A model generated the notes under the pieces. The model was not told the origin of the DNA and searched no databases. It was given only the letters and a program-made list of their open reading frames with translations. Of a stretch of 49,573 nt of DNA, positions 7,189 to 14,654 are shown in pieces. Source of the DNA: an uncultured Clostridia bacterium (GTDB lineage: Bacteria > Bacillota > Clostridia > Oscillospirales > Butyricicoccaceae); the NCBI GenBank assembly GCA_945947915.1, contig CAMEZQ010000012.1, forward strand, positions 1 to 49,573, given 5' to 3'. Made by a program: the position numbers and the translations under genes. Within the stretch, counting starts at the first letter, position 1, and the number at the start of each line of letters is the position of its first letter.

Positions 7189-8016
7189 TCAGAGCTGCTC
7201 CAGGGCGTCCATCAGGCCGTAAAGCGCCACGCAGTCCAGCGCGTCGCCGCATCCGCTGTCGATGAGGGCGGCAACTGCAGGATCGATGGGCATCCGGGCC
7301 ACATTGGGGATGCCGAAAGCCCGTGCCGTCTCCTCGGCGCGGCTGGGGCCGAAAAGCTCGATCTTCTTGCCGCAGTCGGGGCATTCCACATAGCTCATGT
7401 TTTCCACCAGACCCAGGACGGGGATCTCCATCAGCTTGGCCATATTGACAGCCTTTTCGACGATCATCGTGACCAGCTCCTGGGGCGTGGTGACGATGAC
7501 GATGCCGTCCAGGGGGATGGACTGGAAGACGGTCAGCGCCACATCGCCAGTTCCCGGCGGCATATCGATGAACATAAAGTCCACATCGCCCCACAGAACA
7601 TCCTTCCAGAACTGCTGCACAGCGCCGGCGATGACCGGACCGCGCCACACAACGGGCGCCGTAGGATCCTCCAGCAGCAGATTGACCGACATGGTCTTGA
7701 TGCCTCCGGCCGTCACCGAAGGCAGGATGCCCTGCTGATTGCCGGCAGCTCGCTCGTGCAGGCCGAAAGCCTTGGGTATCGAGGGGCCGGTGATGTCGGA
7801 ATCCAGAATGGCTGTGGCGTGGCCCCGCCGGTTGGAAAGAGCGGCCAGTGCCGAGGTCACCAGGCTCTTGCCGACGCCGCCCTTACCGCTGACGACGCCG
7901 ATGATCTTTTTCACATGGGTCGTTTCATGGGGCTTGACCAGGAAATCCTCCCGGGTCATTTTGCGGTCGCCGCAGTCGCTCTGGCAATTCGCGCAGTCGT
8001 GATTGCATTCGCTCAT
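7189..8016 (-). CDS. mrp: Mrp/NBP35-family P-loop ATPase, Fe-S cluster carrier
   Basis: A 275-residue cytoplasmic protein of the ApbC/Mrp family, which binds and transfers Fe-S clusters to target enzymes. The deviant Walker A motif GKGGVGKS is at residues 44-51, the Mrp signature FMFIDMPPGTGD is central, and the C-terminal CPDC (in YVECPDCGKK) is the cluster-binding pair that bridges the dimer. The N-terminus has four cysteines (C4, C8, C11, C15), a tail seen in a subset of clostridial Mrp proteins that may bind another cluster. It is a single-gene unit with its own strong promoter, divergent from the sirtuin gene. Confidence 0.93.
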   Translation of the reverse strand: MSECNHDCANCQSDCGDRKMTREDFLVKPHETTHVKKIIGVVSGKGGVGKSLVTSALAALSNRRGHATAILDSDITGPSIPKAFGLHERAAGNQQGILPSVTAGGIKTMSVNLLLEDPTAPVVWRGPVIAGAVQQFWKDVLWGDVDFMFIDMPPGTGDVALTVFQSIPLDGIVIVTTPQELVTMIVEKAVNMAKLMEIPVLGLVENMSYVECPDCGKKIELFGPSRAEETARAFGIPNVARMPIDPAVAALIDSGCGDALDCVALYGLMDALEQL

Positions 8017-8115
8017 GATTTCATCTCCGATTTATATTTTTATATATTTTATGTCATACTGTTGTAAAGCTCTGGCCATCCCATGGCCGCGCAGCGCCAG
8101 GATACAGCCAAAATC

Positions 8116-8143
8116 ATTATACTTTCTTTGGCGCTTTTGTCAA
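8116..8143 (-). promoter_or_regulatory. mrp promoter
   Basis: On the minus strand: TTGACA (8143-8138), 16-base spacer, TATAAT (8121-8116). Both hexamers are consensus. It gives a leader of about 95 bases that is very AT-rich next to the start. Confidence 0.85.
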
Positions 8144-8162
8144 GCCGCCGCATGGGCGCGCC

Positions 8163-8191
8163 TTGGCTTTGCCGCCCGGACGTGATAGAAT
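8163..8191 (+). promoter_or_regulatory. promoter of the sirtuin operon
   Basis: TTGGCT, 17-base spacer, TAGAAT, ending 37 bases before the GTG start. It is divergent from the mrp promoter. Confidence 0.6.
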
Positions 8192-8228
8192 GATCATATG
8201 ACAAGACTCTTCCGGAGGTGATTGATCG

Positions 8229-9182
8229 GTGACCTATCAGCAGCGCATGGCGGCCTATCGGCAGGAGGCCGAGCAGCTGGCCGCGGAGGACAATACCGAT
8301 AAGCTGCGCCGGGCGGCAGACCTGCTGCAGAGCTGCCAGCGCATCATCATTGGCGGCGGCGCCGGCCTGTCCGCCGCCGGCGGCATGGATTTTTCCTCCG
8401 GCGACCTTCTGAAGCGCCGTTTTCCCGGTCTGGCGGCCATGGGCTACGAAACCCTGTGGCAGGCGCTCTGGGATCCCGGCCGCTCCGAAGTCCAGTATTG
8501 GGGCATGCACGCGGCCCAGGTCCTCTGGTCGGTCTGCGACCATCCGGTACTTCCGGTCTACCGGGATCTGCTGCGGCTGGTGGCTGGGCGCGATTATTTC
8601 GTGCTGACCACCAATTTCGACGAACAGTTCATCAAGGCCGGTTTTGACCCGGCCCGGGTTTTCGCCCCCCAGAGCAGCGTGCTCTATTTCCAGTGCGCCC
8701 GCCCCTGCTGCGACGATATCTGGCCGGCCGAAGCGGCCTATCGCCAGATCGCCGCCCACACCGACCCCGAGACCTACGCCTGCCGTCCGGAAGACATTCC
8801 CCGCTGCCCCCACTGCGGCGGCCCGGTCATCAACAATACCCGCGACTACGGCGTTCATCCCCGGCCGCCCGAGATCTTTCTGCCCCGCATGGTCATGTGG
8901 AACCGGGAGGCCTTCGAAGCTTATTTTGCCCAGGCTATGGAAATGGATACGGTCCTTCTGGAGCTTGGCGTGGGGCTGAACTCCCCCGGCCTGATCCGTC
9001 ATCCGTTTCAGCGCATGACCCAGCTCCATCCCAACCTGCATCTGATCCGTATGAACCGCGACCTGCCTTCGGTCCCTCCCGGCATCCGGGACCGTTCCGT
9101 CGTGATCGGCGGCGACCTGGGCGCTGCGCTGGCCAAAATCGTCGAAACAGCTTGCGAAAGCCCCGCAAGGCTGATAAAATGA
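8229..9182 (+). CDS. SirTM-like Sir2-family protein (probable NAD-dependent ADP-ribosyltransferase)
   Basis: A 317-residue sirtuin. The NAD-binding motif is GGGAGLSAAGGMDF (residues 42-55). In place of the deacetylase motif NxD...HG it has TTNFDEQFIKAGFD (127-140) followed by VFAPQSSVLYFQC, with Gln148 where ordinary sirtuins have the catalytic His. This pattern is that of SirTM enzymes of Staphylococcus and Streptococcus, which ADP-ribosylate a GcvH-like protein and are not good deacetylases. Four zinc ligands are likely C156, C160 or C161, C193 and C196. The start is GTG with GGAGGTG eight bases upstream; an ATG at 8247 is the alternative. The usual SirTM partners (macrodomain protein, GcvH-L, lipoate ligase) are not next to it; a 2-hydroxyacid dehydrogenase follows after 44 bases. 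Confidence 0.83.
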   Translation: MTYQQRMAAYRQEAEQLAAEDNTDKLRRAADLLQSCQRIIIGGGAGLSAAGGMDFSSGDLLKRRFPGLAAMGYETLWQALWDPGRSEVQYWGMHAAQVLWSVCDHPVLPVYRDLLRLVAGRDYFVLTTNFDEQFIKAGFDPARVFAPQSSVLYFQCARPCCDDIWPAEAAYRQIAAHTDPETYACRPEDIPRCPHCGGPVINNTRDYGVHPRPPEIFLPRMVMWNREAFEAYFAQAMEMDTVLLELGVGLNSPGLIRHPFQRMTQLHPNLHLIRMNRDLPSVPPGIRDRSVVIGGDLGAALAKIVETACESPARLIK

Positions 9183-9226
9183 ATTTGTCAAATTTTATTC
9201 TTTCACTCCAATGGAGGTGTATTCCC

Positions 9227-10171
9227 ATGAAACTTGTGATCCTCGAACCGCTGGGCATCGATATGGCCGCCCTGCGCGCCATGGCGCAGGAAGCCGTCGG
9301 CGACCGGATGGAGATCGTCTGCTATGACGACCGCGTGGAAGACACGGCTTCTCTCATCGAGCGCAGCCACGATGCCGACGTCGTGGTGCTGTCCAATTTC
9401 AAATACGGCGCCGACGTCATGTCCCAGTGCCCCAATCTGAAGATGGTCTGTGTTGCCTTCACCGGCGTTGACCACGTCGATGTGGACTACTGCCGCGCCC
9501 ACGGCATCACTGTATGCAACTGCGCCGGCTATTCGACGGTGGCTGTGGCCGATTTGGTCTTCGGCATGGTCATCAGCCTGGCCCGCCGCATCCCCCAATG
9601 CGACGCCGCTGTGCGCATCGGCGGTACCAAAAACGGCCTGGTCGGTTTTGAGCTGGAGGGCAAGACCTTCGGCGTCATCGGTCTGGGCGCCATCGGCCAG
9701 CGCGTGGCCCGCATCGCCCGCGCCTTTGGCTGTACCGTTCTGGGCTACAACCGTTCTCCCCGCACCCTGGAGGGCGTCGAGCAGGTCTCGCTGGAGGAAC
9801 TGCTCCGGCGCAGCGATATCGTTTCGCTCCATGTGCCCCAGACGGCCGAGACCATCGGTCTCATCGACCGGCAGCATCTGGCCATGATGAAAAAGACGGC
9901 TTTTCTGATCAACACAGCCCGCGGCCCGGTGGTCGACAGCCAGGCGCTGGCAGACGCGCTGCGTGACGGCACCATCGCCGCCGCGGCCGTTGACGTTTTT
10001 GAAAAAGAACCGCCCATCGACCCCGCCCATCCCCTCTTCTCGGCCCCCAACCTGCTGGCCACGCCTCATGTTGCCTTCGCCAGCCAGCAGGCCTTTGAAA
10101 AGCGCGCCGTGATCGTCTTTGACAACATCCGGAAATGGCTGGACGGCGCGCCCCAGAACGTCATCTGCTGA
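9227..10171 (+). CDS. D-isomer-specific 2-hydroxyacid dehydrogenase
   Basis: A 314-residue NAD(P)-dependent dehydrogenase of the D-lactate/glycerate/phosphoglycerate dehydrogenase family. The Rossmann motif is GVIGLGAIGQ around residue 145, followed by the family signature INTARGPVVD with the substrate-binding Arg, a conserved Glu in FEKEPP, and the catalytic His in the C-terminal TPHVAF segment. No ACT domain is present, so it is not a long PGDH. Substrate is not predictable from sequence alone; glyoxylate, hydroxypyruvate or a branched 2-ketoacid are possible. GGAGG lies nine bases before the ATG. It probably shares the sirtuin promoter. Confidence 0.9.
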   Translation: MKLVILEPLGIDMAALRAMAQEAVGDRMEIVCYDDRVEDTASLIERSHDADVVVLSNFKYGADVMSQCPNLKMVCVAFTGVDHVDVDYCRAHGITVCNCAGYSTVAVADLVFGMVISLARRIPQCDAAVRIGGTKNGLVGFELEGKTFGVIGLGAIGQRVARIARAFGCTVLGYNRSPRTLEGVEQVSLEELLRRSDIVSLHVPQTAETIGLIDRQHLAMMKKTAFLINTARGPVVDSQALADALRDGTIAAAAVDVFEKEPPIDPAHPLFSAPNLLATPHVAFASQQAFEKRAVIVFDNIRKWLDGAPQNVIC

Positions 10172-10202
10172 ACCCACCATAAAACAATAGGAGCTGAAAG
10201 CT

Positions 10203-10598
10203 ATGTGGTCTGAATTCAAAAAATTCGCCTTCAAAGGCAACGTCATCGACATGGCCGTTGGCGTCATCATCGGCGGCGCCTTCGGCAAGATCGTCACCTC
10301 CCTGGTCAACGATCTGCTCATGCCCGTGCTGGGCCTCCTGCTGGGCAAGATCAACTTCTCTAATCTCAAGATCGTTCTGACCCCCGCTTCCGGCGATGTG
10401 GCCGAAGCCGCCATCTATTACGGCAGCTTTATCCAGTCGGTCGTCGACTTTCTGCTGGTGGCCGTGTGCATCTTCTTCTTCGTCAAGCTGATGAACCGTG
10501 CGAAGAAGCCCGAGGAGCCCAAGCCCGAGCCGCCCAAGGGTCCCACCACCGAAGAACTGCTGGCCGAGATCCGCGACCTGCTGGCCGAGAAAAAATAA
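10203..10598 (+). CDS. mscL: large-conductance mechanosensitive channel MscL
   Basis: A 131-residue protein of normal length for this channel. The N-terminus [20 protein letters not shown] is the family signature for the first helix and gate, followed by [12 protein letters not shown]; the second membrane helix spans about residues 78-100, and a charged C-terminal bundle helix ([14 protein letters not shown]) ends the protein. The pentamer opens under membrane tension on hypo-osmotic shock. It starts 31 bases after the dehydrogenase and has its own ribosome site (AGGAG). Confidence 0.96.
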   Translation: MWSEFKKFAFKGNVIDMAVGVIIGGAFGKIVTSLVNDLLMPVLGLLLGKINFSNLKIVLTPASGDVAEAAIYYGSFIQSVVDFLLVAVCIFFFVKLMNRAKKPEEPKPEPPKGPTTEELLAEIRDLLAEKK

Positions 10599-10608
10599 CC
10601 CCCCGCAT

Positions 10609-10645
10609 AAAAAAAGCGCCTGACGCAGAATCAGGCGCTTTTTTA
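10609..10645. terminator. bidirectional terminator between mscL and kdpE
   Basis: AAGCGCCTGA and TCAGGCGCTT form a long stem (10614-10623 with 10631-10640), with an A run on the left and T6 on the right. It serves the convergent genes mscL and kdpE. Confidence 0.85.
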
Positions 10646-10667
10646 TGTGGTTTCGATCCAAAGCCCT

Positions 10668-11372
10668 TTATCCCTCTTCGTTCATGCGGTAGCCCACGCC
10701 GACCTCTGTAATGATATAGCGGGGATCCGCGGGATTGTCTTCGATCTTGCGGCGGATATTGGCCATATTGACCCGCAGGATCTGATTGTCTCCGCGGGCA
10801 TACGGCCCCCAGATCTCTTTGATAATATAATCGTAGGTCATGACCTTGCCGGCATATTTGCTCAAAATGGCCACGATCTTATACTCGTTCTGGGTCAGAT
10901 GGACCTCTTCTCCCCGCACGGTCACCCGGCGCTTATCAAAATCGATCATCAGATCACCGATGCGGAAGATGCCCAGCGTTTCCATATTGGCGTCCCGCCG
11001 TGTCTGCCAGTGGCGCAGCGCGCTGCGCATGCGGGCCAGCAGTTCAGACGTGCCGAAGGGCTTGGTCACATAATCGTCGGCGCCGGCATCCAGCGCCATG
11101 ACCTTGTCGCTTTCCATTCCGCGGGCCGACACAACGATGATGGGCACCAGCGACCACTCCCGGACACTTTTGATGATCTTCATGCCGTCCATATCCGGCA
11201 GCCCCAGATCCAGCAGAATGATATCCGGCCGGTAGGAGGATGTCATGACCAGCCCCTGCTGGCCATCCCGCGCCGTCAATACCTTATAGCCGCTTCCCAC
11301 CAGCGCCGCCGTCATAAAATTGCGGATCGTGGCTTCGTCTTCGATGATCAGTACAGTGGTCTTATTACGCAT
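10668..11372 (-). CDS. kdpE: KdpE-like OmpR-family response regulator
   Basis: A 234-residue regulator. The receiver domain has EDE at 11-13, D55 as phosphorylation site in ILLDLGLPDMDG, and Lys in TKPFGTSELLAR; the winged-helix domain begins near residue 135 and carries a KdpE-like segment (VHLTQNEYKIVAIL). It overlaps the kinase gene by eight bases. KdpE proteins activate potassium uptake genes when K+ is low; here no kdpFABC, trk or ktr gene is in the window, so the target lies elsewhere. Confidence 0.85.
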   Translation of the reverse strand: MRNKTTVLIIEDEATIRNFMTAALVGSGYKVLTARDGQQGLVMTSSYRPDIILLDLGLPDMDGMKIIKSVREWSLVPIIVVSARGMESDKVMALDAGADDYVTKPFGTSELLARMRSALRHWQTRRDANMETLGIFRIGDLMIDFDKRRVTVRGEEVHLTQNEYKIVAILSKYAGKVMTYDYIIKEIWGPYARGDNQILRVNMANIRRKIEDNPADPRYIITEVGVGYRMNEEG

Positions 11373-12423
11373 TGGGCACCTCCATCAGCGGCAGAAAAAC
11401 CTGAAAAACAGCGCCGCCCTGCGGATGATTATCCGCAGTGATCTCTCCGTGATGGGCTTTGATGATGGTGCGGCAGACGGAAAGGCCGATGCCCATGCCG
11501 CGGTGATTGTCGCTGCCGCCCGTCCCCGCGGGGCGTTCGCTGAACAGGCTCTCCCGTTCGGCCGGCTCAATGCCCCGCCCGTGGTCGGTCACGCGGAAAA
11601 ACACGCGCTGTCCGGCCCGGCCGGTCTCCAGCAGGATCTCCTTTCCGCTGCCGCCGTGCCGCGCCGCGTTGTCCAGCAGATTCAGCAGGACCTGCTCGAT
11701 CAGTATGCCGTCCATCTGCGCCATCAGCACCTCCTCCGGTTCCCGCACCACCAACCGGCAGTCGGGATGCCATTTTTTGAATTTGGCCGCCGCCGCGCCG
11801 ACGATCTCTTCGGCAAGCTCCGGCTGCATACGCAGGCTGGCGCCGTCACTCTCCAGCCGGGTGACCGACAGCATGTTCTCCACCATCCGGAGCAGCCAGT
11901 CGGAGTCCTTGCCGATGCCGGCGATCAGATCCCGCCGCGCCGGCGGCTCTTCAAAAGCCGTGTCGGCCAGCAGCGCGTCCGCCGAACCGATGATGGCGGT
12001 GAGCGGTGTGCGCAGATCGTGGGAGACTGCCCGAAGCAGATCGCTGCGCAGCTGCTCCCGCTCCGCCCGCATCCGAAGCCCTTCCTGCTCCTTGAGCCGC
12101 GAGGTCATGGCGCCCGTGATCACCGAAACGATCATCATGGTCGCAAAAGTCACCGGATAGCCGGCCAGCGAGAAATCCAGCTGCATATAGGGGTATGTAA
12201 AGACGTAATTGACGCCGACGACCGACAGCAGCGAGGCCAGCGTTCCGTAAAAATACCCGGCTGTCAGCCGGGAGATCAGGAAAACAGCCAACAGAAAGAT
12301 CATGGAAACATAGCTGTCGCTTTCGGCGTGGGTGCGCAGCAGCGCGCACAACAGGACCGCCGCCAGCAGAATGCCCGCCGTGACGGCGGTATCCCGCCTG
12401 GAAAACAGAAGCTTCCCGCCCAT
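11365..12423 (-). CDS. kdpD: short KdpD-like sensor histidine kinase
   Basis: A 352-residue kinase, much shorter than the 880-900-residue KdpD of enterobacteria. It begins with four membrane helices (about residues 11-105, DUF4118 type) and continues with HisKA (H135 in AVSHDLRTPL) and a HATPase domain (NLLDNAARHG; GMGIGLSVCRTI). The N-terminal KdpD and Usp domains that bind nucleotide are absent. A strong ribosome site GAGGAGG is upstream. Short KdpD forms of this type occur in Clostridia. It forms a two-gene unit with the KdpE-like regulator. A possible -10 (TAAAAT) lies about 45 bases upstream. Confidence 0.83.
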   Translation of the reverse strand: MGGKLLFSRRDTAVTAGILLAAVLLCALLRTHAESDSYVSMIFLLAVFLISRLTAGYFYGTLASLLSVVGVNYVFTYPYMQLDFSLAGYPVTFATMMIVSVITGAMTSRLKEQEGLRMRAEREQLRSDLLRAVSHDLRTPLTAIIGSADALLADTAFEEPPARRDLIAGIGKDSDWLLRMVENMLSVTRLESDGASLRMQPELAEEIVGAAAAKFKKWHPDCRLVVREPEEVLMAQMDGILIEQVLLNLLDNAARHGGSGKEILLETGRAGQRVFFRVTDHGRGIEPAERESLFSERPAGTGGSDNHRGMGIGLSVCRTIIKAHHGEITADNHPQGGAVFQVFLPLMEVPNA

Positions 12424-12672
12424 TCTTTTCCGCCTCCTCTTTTCGTCTGTGCTGCAGATAATTTTATATTACATGCTTTTCGCGTTAATATTCCGTTAAG
12501 ATTACATGCGGCGGCACCGCGGCAAAACCGCCGGATGCCCCCTGCTTTGGATCTCTTTTCGTTTTTTTGCCGAAAAAGCTGGATTTTTTATCTCAACTAT
12601 AATAGAATAGGATTTACCCATATACGGCACCGCAGAACAAATCCGGCTGAGGCCGTTCAAAGGAGTTCCCGA
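12424..12672. other. divergent intergenic region
   Basis: This AT-richer stretch separates the minus-strand kdpD start from the plus-strand membrane gene. On the minus strand I see TTAACG, 16 bases, TAAAAT as a moderate kdpD promoter. On the plus strand a TATAAT at 12598-12603 has no convincing -35 box. No further gene is supported. Confidence 0.5.
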
Positions 12673-12795
12673 ATGAAGACACGAAACACCCGATCCCGCC
12701 GTGCGCGCGGCAATATCCCACATCTTTTCCCGGTCTGCTGCACCGGATCTCTCTTATGCTCTTCCTGCTGCTCTTCCCCGCCTACGGTCTGCTGA
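12673..12795 (+). other. short reading frame with the best ribosome site, out of frame with the downstream gene
   Basis: AAAGGAG stands eight bases before the ATG at 12673. The frame gives 40 residues, Arg-rich at first and Cys/Ser-rich later, and overlaps the membrane gene at 12756 by 40 bases in another frame. Either it is a leader peptide coupled to that gene, or the two are one gene split by a one-base indel (real or a sequencing error). The downstream frame is open upstream to at least this point. Confidence 0.4.
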
Positions 12796-13331
12796 TCCTG
12801 GCCGACTGCATCGACGCCAAAAACAGGCGCCGCGGCCTGCTGGGGCCGTTTCTCTTCATTCTGGGCTGCATTCTCCTGCTCTGCTGCTTTTTTCAGCCGC
12901 TGTTTGCGGCCGGACATGCCGGCACGCTGCACATCACTCTGTTTTCCGGCGGCTTTTTCCTGCTTTTCCTGCTTCTGCTGCTCTATACCCTCATACCTGC
13001 CCGCGGGCGGAGCGACCGGCAAGCCGCCGAGCCGGGCAAACTGCCGCTGGTCTCCTCCGGGGTTTATGCCCTCTGCCGCCATCCCGGACTGCTCTGGATC
13101 TGCGGCTGCTGCCTTTCCCTGTACAGCCTGTGCCCCACCCGCTCCATGGCGCGCATCGGCCTGTGCTGCAGCCTGCTGGATTTTCTGTATATCACCTGGC
13201 AGGACCTGTGGCTTTTCCCCCGCACAGTCTCCCATTATATTCTTTATAAAACCCAAACGCCCTTTCTGATCCCCAGCCCAGGCAGCATGGCCCGCTGCCT
13301 GCACGGGGCCAAAACGCAAAGCCGTTCATAA
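12756..13331 (+). CDS. small integral membrane protein with ICMT/PEMT-like methyltransferase motif
   Basis: A protein of up to 191 residues with four or five predicted membrane helices. The segment SSGVYALCRHPGLLW matches the GxYxxxRHP motif that binds S-adenosylmethionine in isoprenylcysteine carboxyl methyltransferase and phospholipid methyltransferase families, so a membrane methyltransferase is likely; the substrate is unknown. The C-terminal tail after PRTVSHYILYKTQTPFLIP is basic. The ATG used here has no clear ribosome site, whereas a strong one precedes the out-of-frame ATG at 12673, so the true N-terminus is in doubt and may include the residues read upstream in this frame (PGLLHRISL). 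Confidence 0.6.
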   Translation: MLFLLLFPAYGLLILADCIDAKNRRRGLLGPFLFILGCILLLCCFFQPLFAAGHAGTLHITLFSGGFFLLFLLLLLYTLIPARGRSDRQAAEPGKLPLVSSGVYALCRHPGLLWICGCCLSLYSLCPTRSMARIGLCCSLLDFLYITWQDLWLFPRTVSHYILYKTQTPFLIPSPGSMARCLHGAKTQSRS

Positions 13332-13368
13332 CCGCAAAGCGTGCCGTTCCCGGCATCCGGACATAATG

Positions 13369-13400
13369 AAAGCCATGTGACAGACACATGGCTTTTTCTT
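13369..13400. terminator. terminator between convergent genes
   Basis: AAGCCATGTG and CACATGGCTT (13370-13379 with 13385-13394) form a 10-bp stem with a five-base loop, followed by a T-rich tail. The next gene on the minus strand ends at 13409. Confidence 0.8.
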
Positions 13401-13408
13401 TTTCCGCA

Positions 13409-14494
13409 TCACAGCCCCAGACCCCGACGCAGGTTGACCAGAAAATCCTGGGCGTTGGTCACCATGGTGCGCACGGCCAGGCTGCCGCGGTCACGCAGCT
13501 TGTTGACGGCAAACTCCGAAACGTCCACCGAGTAGAAATACAGCGGCCGGATGCGCCCGTCCACTTCCCGATAGGCCGGTGTCATATTGCCGGTGGCGAT
13601 GGTGTGCAGCGCCGAAGCCATGCAGATGATGGTGGTGGCCTGTGCGATGTGGGCCCGCATGGCGTCCTGGGCGGCGTAGACGTCTCCCAGCACTTCGGGC
13701 AGCGGCCCGTCGTCGCGGATGGAGCCGGCCAGCACGAAGGGCACGTCGTGGGTGACGCAGGCGTGCATGATGCCGTCGCTGATGCCGTAGGTGCGGACGA
13801 ATTCGGGGATCGAACCGCAGGCCCGGACTTTGTTGATGACATCGATATGATGGTAATGGCCGTTGGGCAGGCTCTCCTGGGTATAGATGTCCTGCCCCAG
13901 CGCCGTTCCCAGGAGGCCGCCCTCCAGGTCGTGGGTGGCCAGGGCGTTGCCGGCCAGCAGACCGTGGGCATAGCCGCCGGCGATCAGCGCCGCCATGGCG
14001 CTGCGCGCGTCGCTGTCGAAAGCACAGGCCGGCCCCAGCACCCACAGGATGCGTCCGTGCTCTTTCTCATGGCGCAGCAGACTGTATAATTCATTGTAAT
14101 CTCTGGAATAGGCCGTCTCCCGCGAACGGCTCTGGCGGAAGGCGAAGCCGCCTGTCTGGGCCTGCCGGTCCACGAAGCCATCCATATGCACATAGATGCC
14201 CTCGCTGCCGTCCTCGGTGCGGCCCAGGATCACCATCTGCCCGGCCCGCAGACGCCGGAACTCCACGATGGCCACGGCGCCGTCCTGCCAGACCGGCACG
14301 CAGTCCATACGGCTCTGCGCTGCCAGATGCCACTGGCCGTTGACACGGAAATATTCCGGCCAGATGCCAGTGGCGTGATACCCCTCGGGTGCGGCACCGT
14401 CCCGGGGCGCCGGCGCCATGCAGACGTCGGGCGCGCCGCAGAGTGGCGGCCGGGTAAAATCGGGCGCATGATAAACGGGCAGAACAAAAGACAT
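13409..14494 (-). CDS. TIGR00300-family protein (LOR/SDH-like; ornithine cyclodeaminase type)
   Basis: A 361-residue cytoplasmic protein. The C-terminal two thirds carry the conserved pattern of the LOR/SDH bifunctional-enzyme domain: NALATHDLEGGLLGT, the NGHYHHIDVINKVR region, GISDGIMHACV, PFVLAGSIRDDGPLPEV, ATTIICMASALHTIATGN and VDVSEFAVNKLRDRG. Known members are the archaeal ornithine cyclodeaminase and the C-terminal domain of cyanobacterial AgrE/ArgZ, which turn ornithine into proline and ammonia with NAD. The N-terminal 100 residues fit the small domain of that family. AAAAGGAG precedes the ATG by eight bases. It stands alone; no arginine or proline gene is adjacent. Family membership is fairly secure, the reaction is inferred. 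Confidence 0.8.
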   Translation of the reverse strand: MSFVLPVYHAPDFTRPPLCGAPDVCMAPAPRDGAAPEGYHATGIWPEYFRVNGQWHLAAQSRMDCVPVWQDGAVAIVEFRRLRAGQMVILGRTEDGSEGIYVHMDGFVDRQAQTGGFAFRQSRSRETAYSRDYNELYSLLRHEKEHGRILWVLGPACAFDSDARSAMAALIAGGYAHGLLAGNALATHDLEGGLLGTALGQDIYTQESLPNGHYHHIDVINKVRACGSIPEFVRTYGISDGIMHACVTHDVPFVLAGSIRDDGPLPEVLGDVYAAQDAMRAHIAQATTIICMASALHTIATGNMTPAYREVDGRIRPLYFYSVDVSEFAVNKLRDRGSLAVRTMVTNAQDFLVNLRRGLGL

Positions 14495-14580
14495 ACGATC
14501 GCTCCTTTTCCTTCAACGATTGTTTCTACCGGCATTTTACCACAAAAGCGCGGGACAGGGAATGTTTTTTCATCTTTCTG

Positions 14581-14609
14581 TTTCATCCGAACGCCGGTTT
14601 TGGTATAAT
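14581..14609 (+). promoter_or_regulatory. promoter of the lipase-glpK operon
   Basis: TTTCAT, 17-base spacer, TATAAT, ending 45 bases before the hydrolase ATG. Confidence 0.65.
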
Positions 14610-14654
14610 CAAAGCAACAAAACGCTGATCATTTTCGCATACCGGAGGTGTCTT

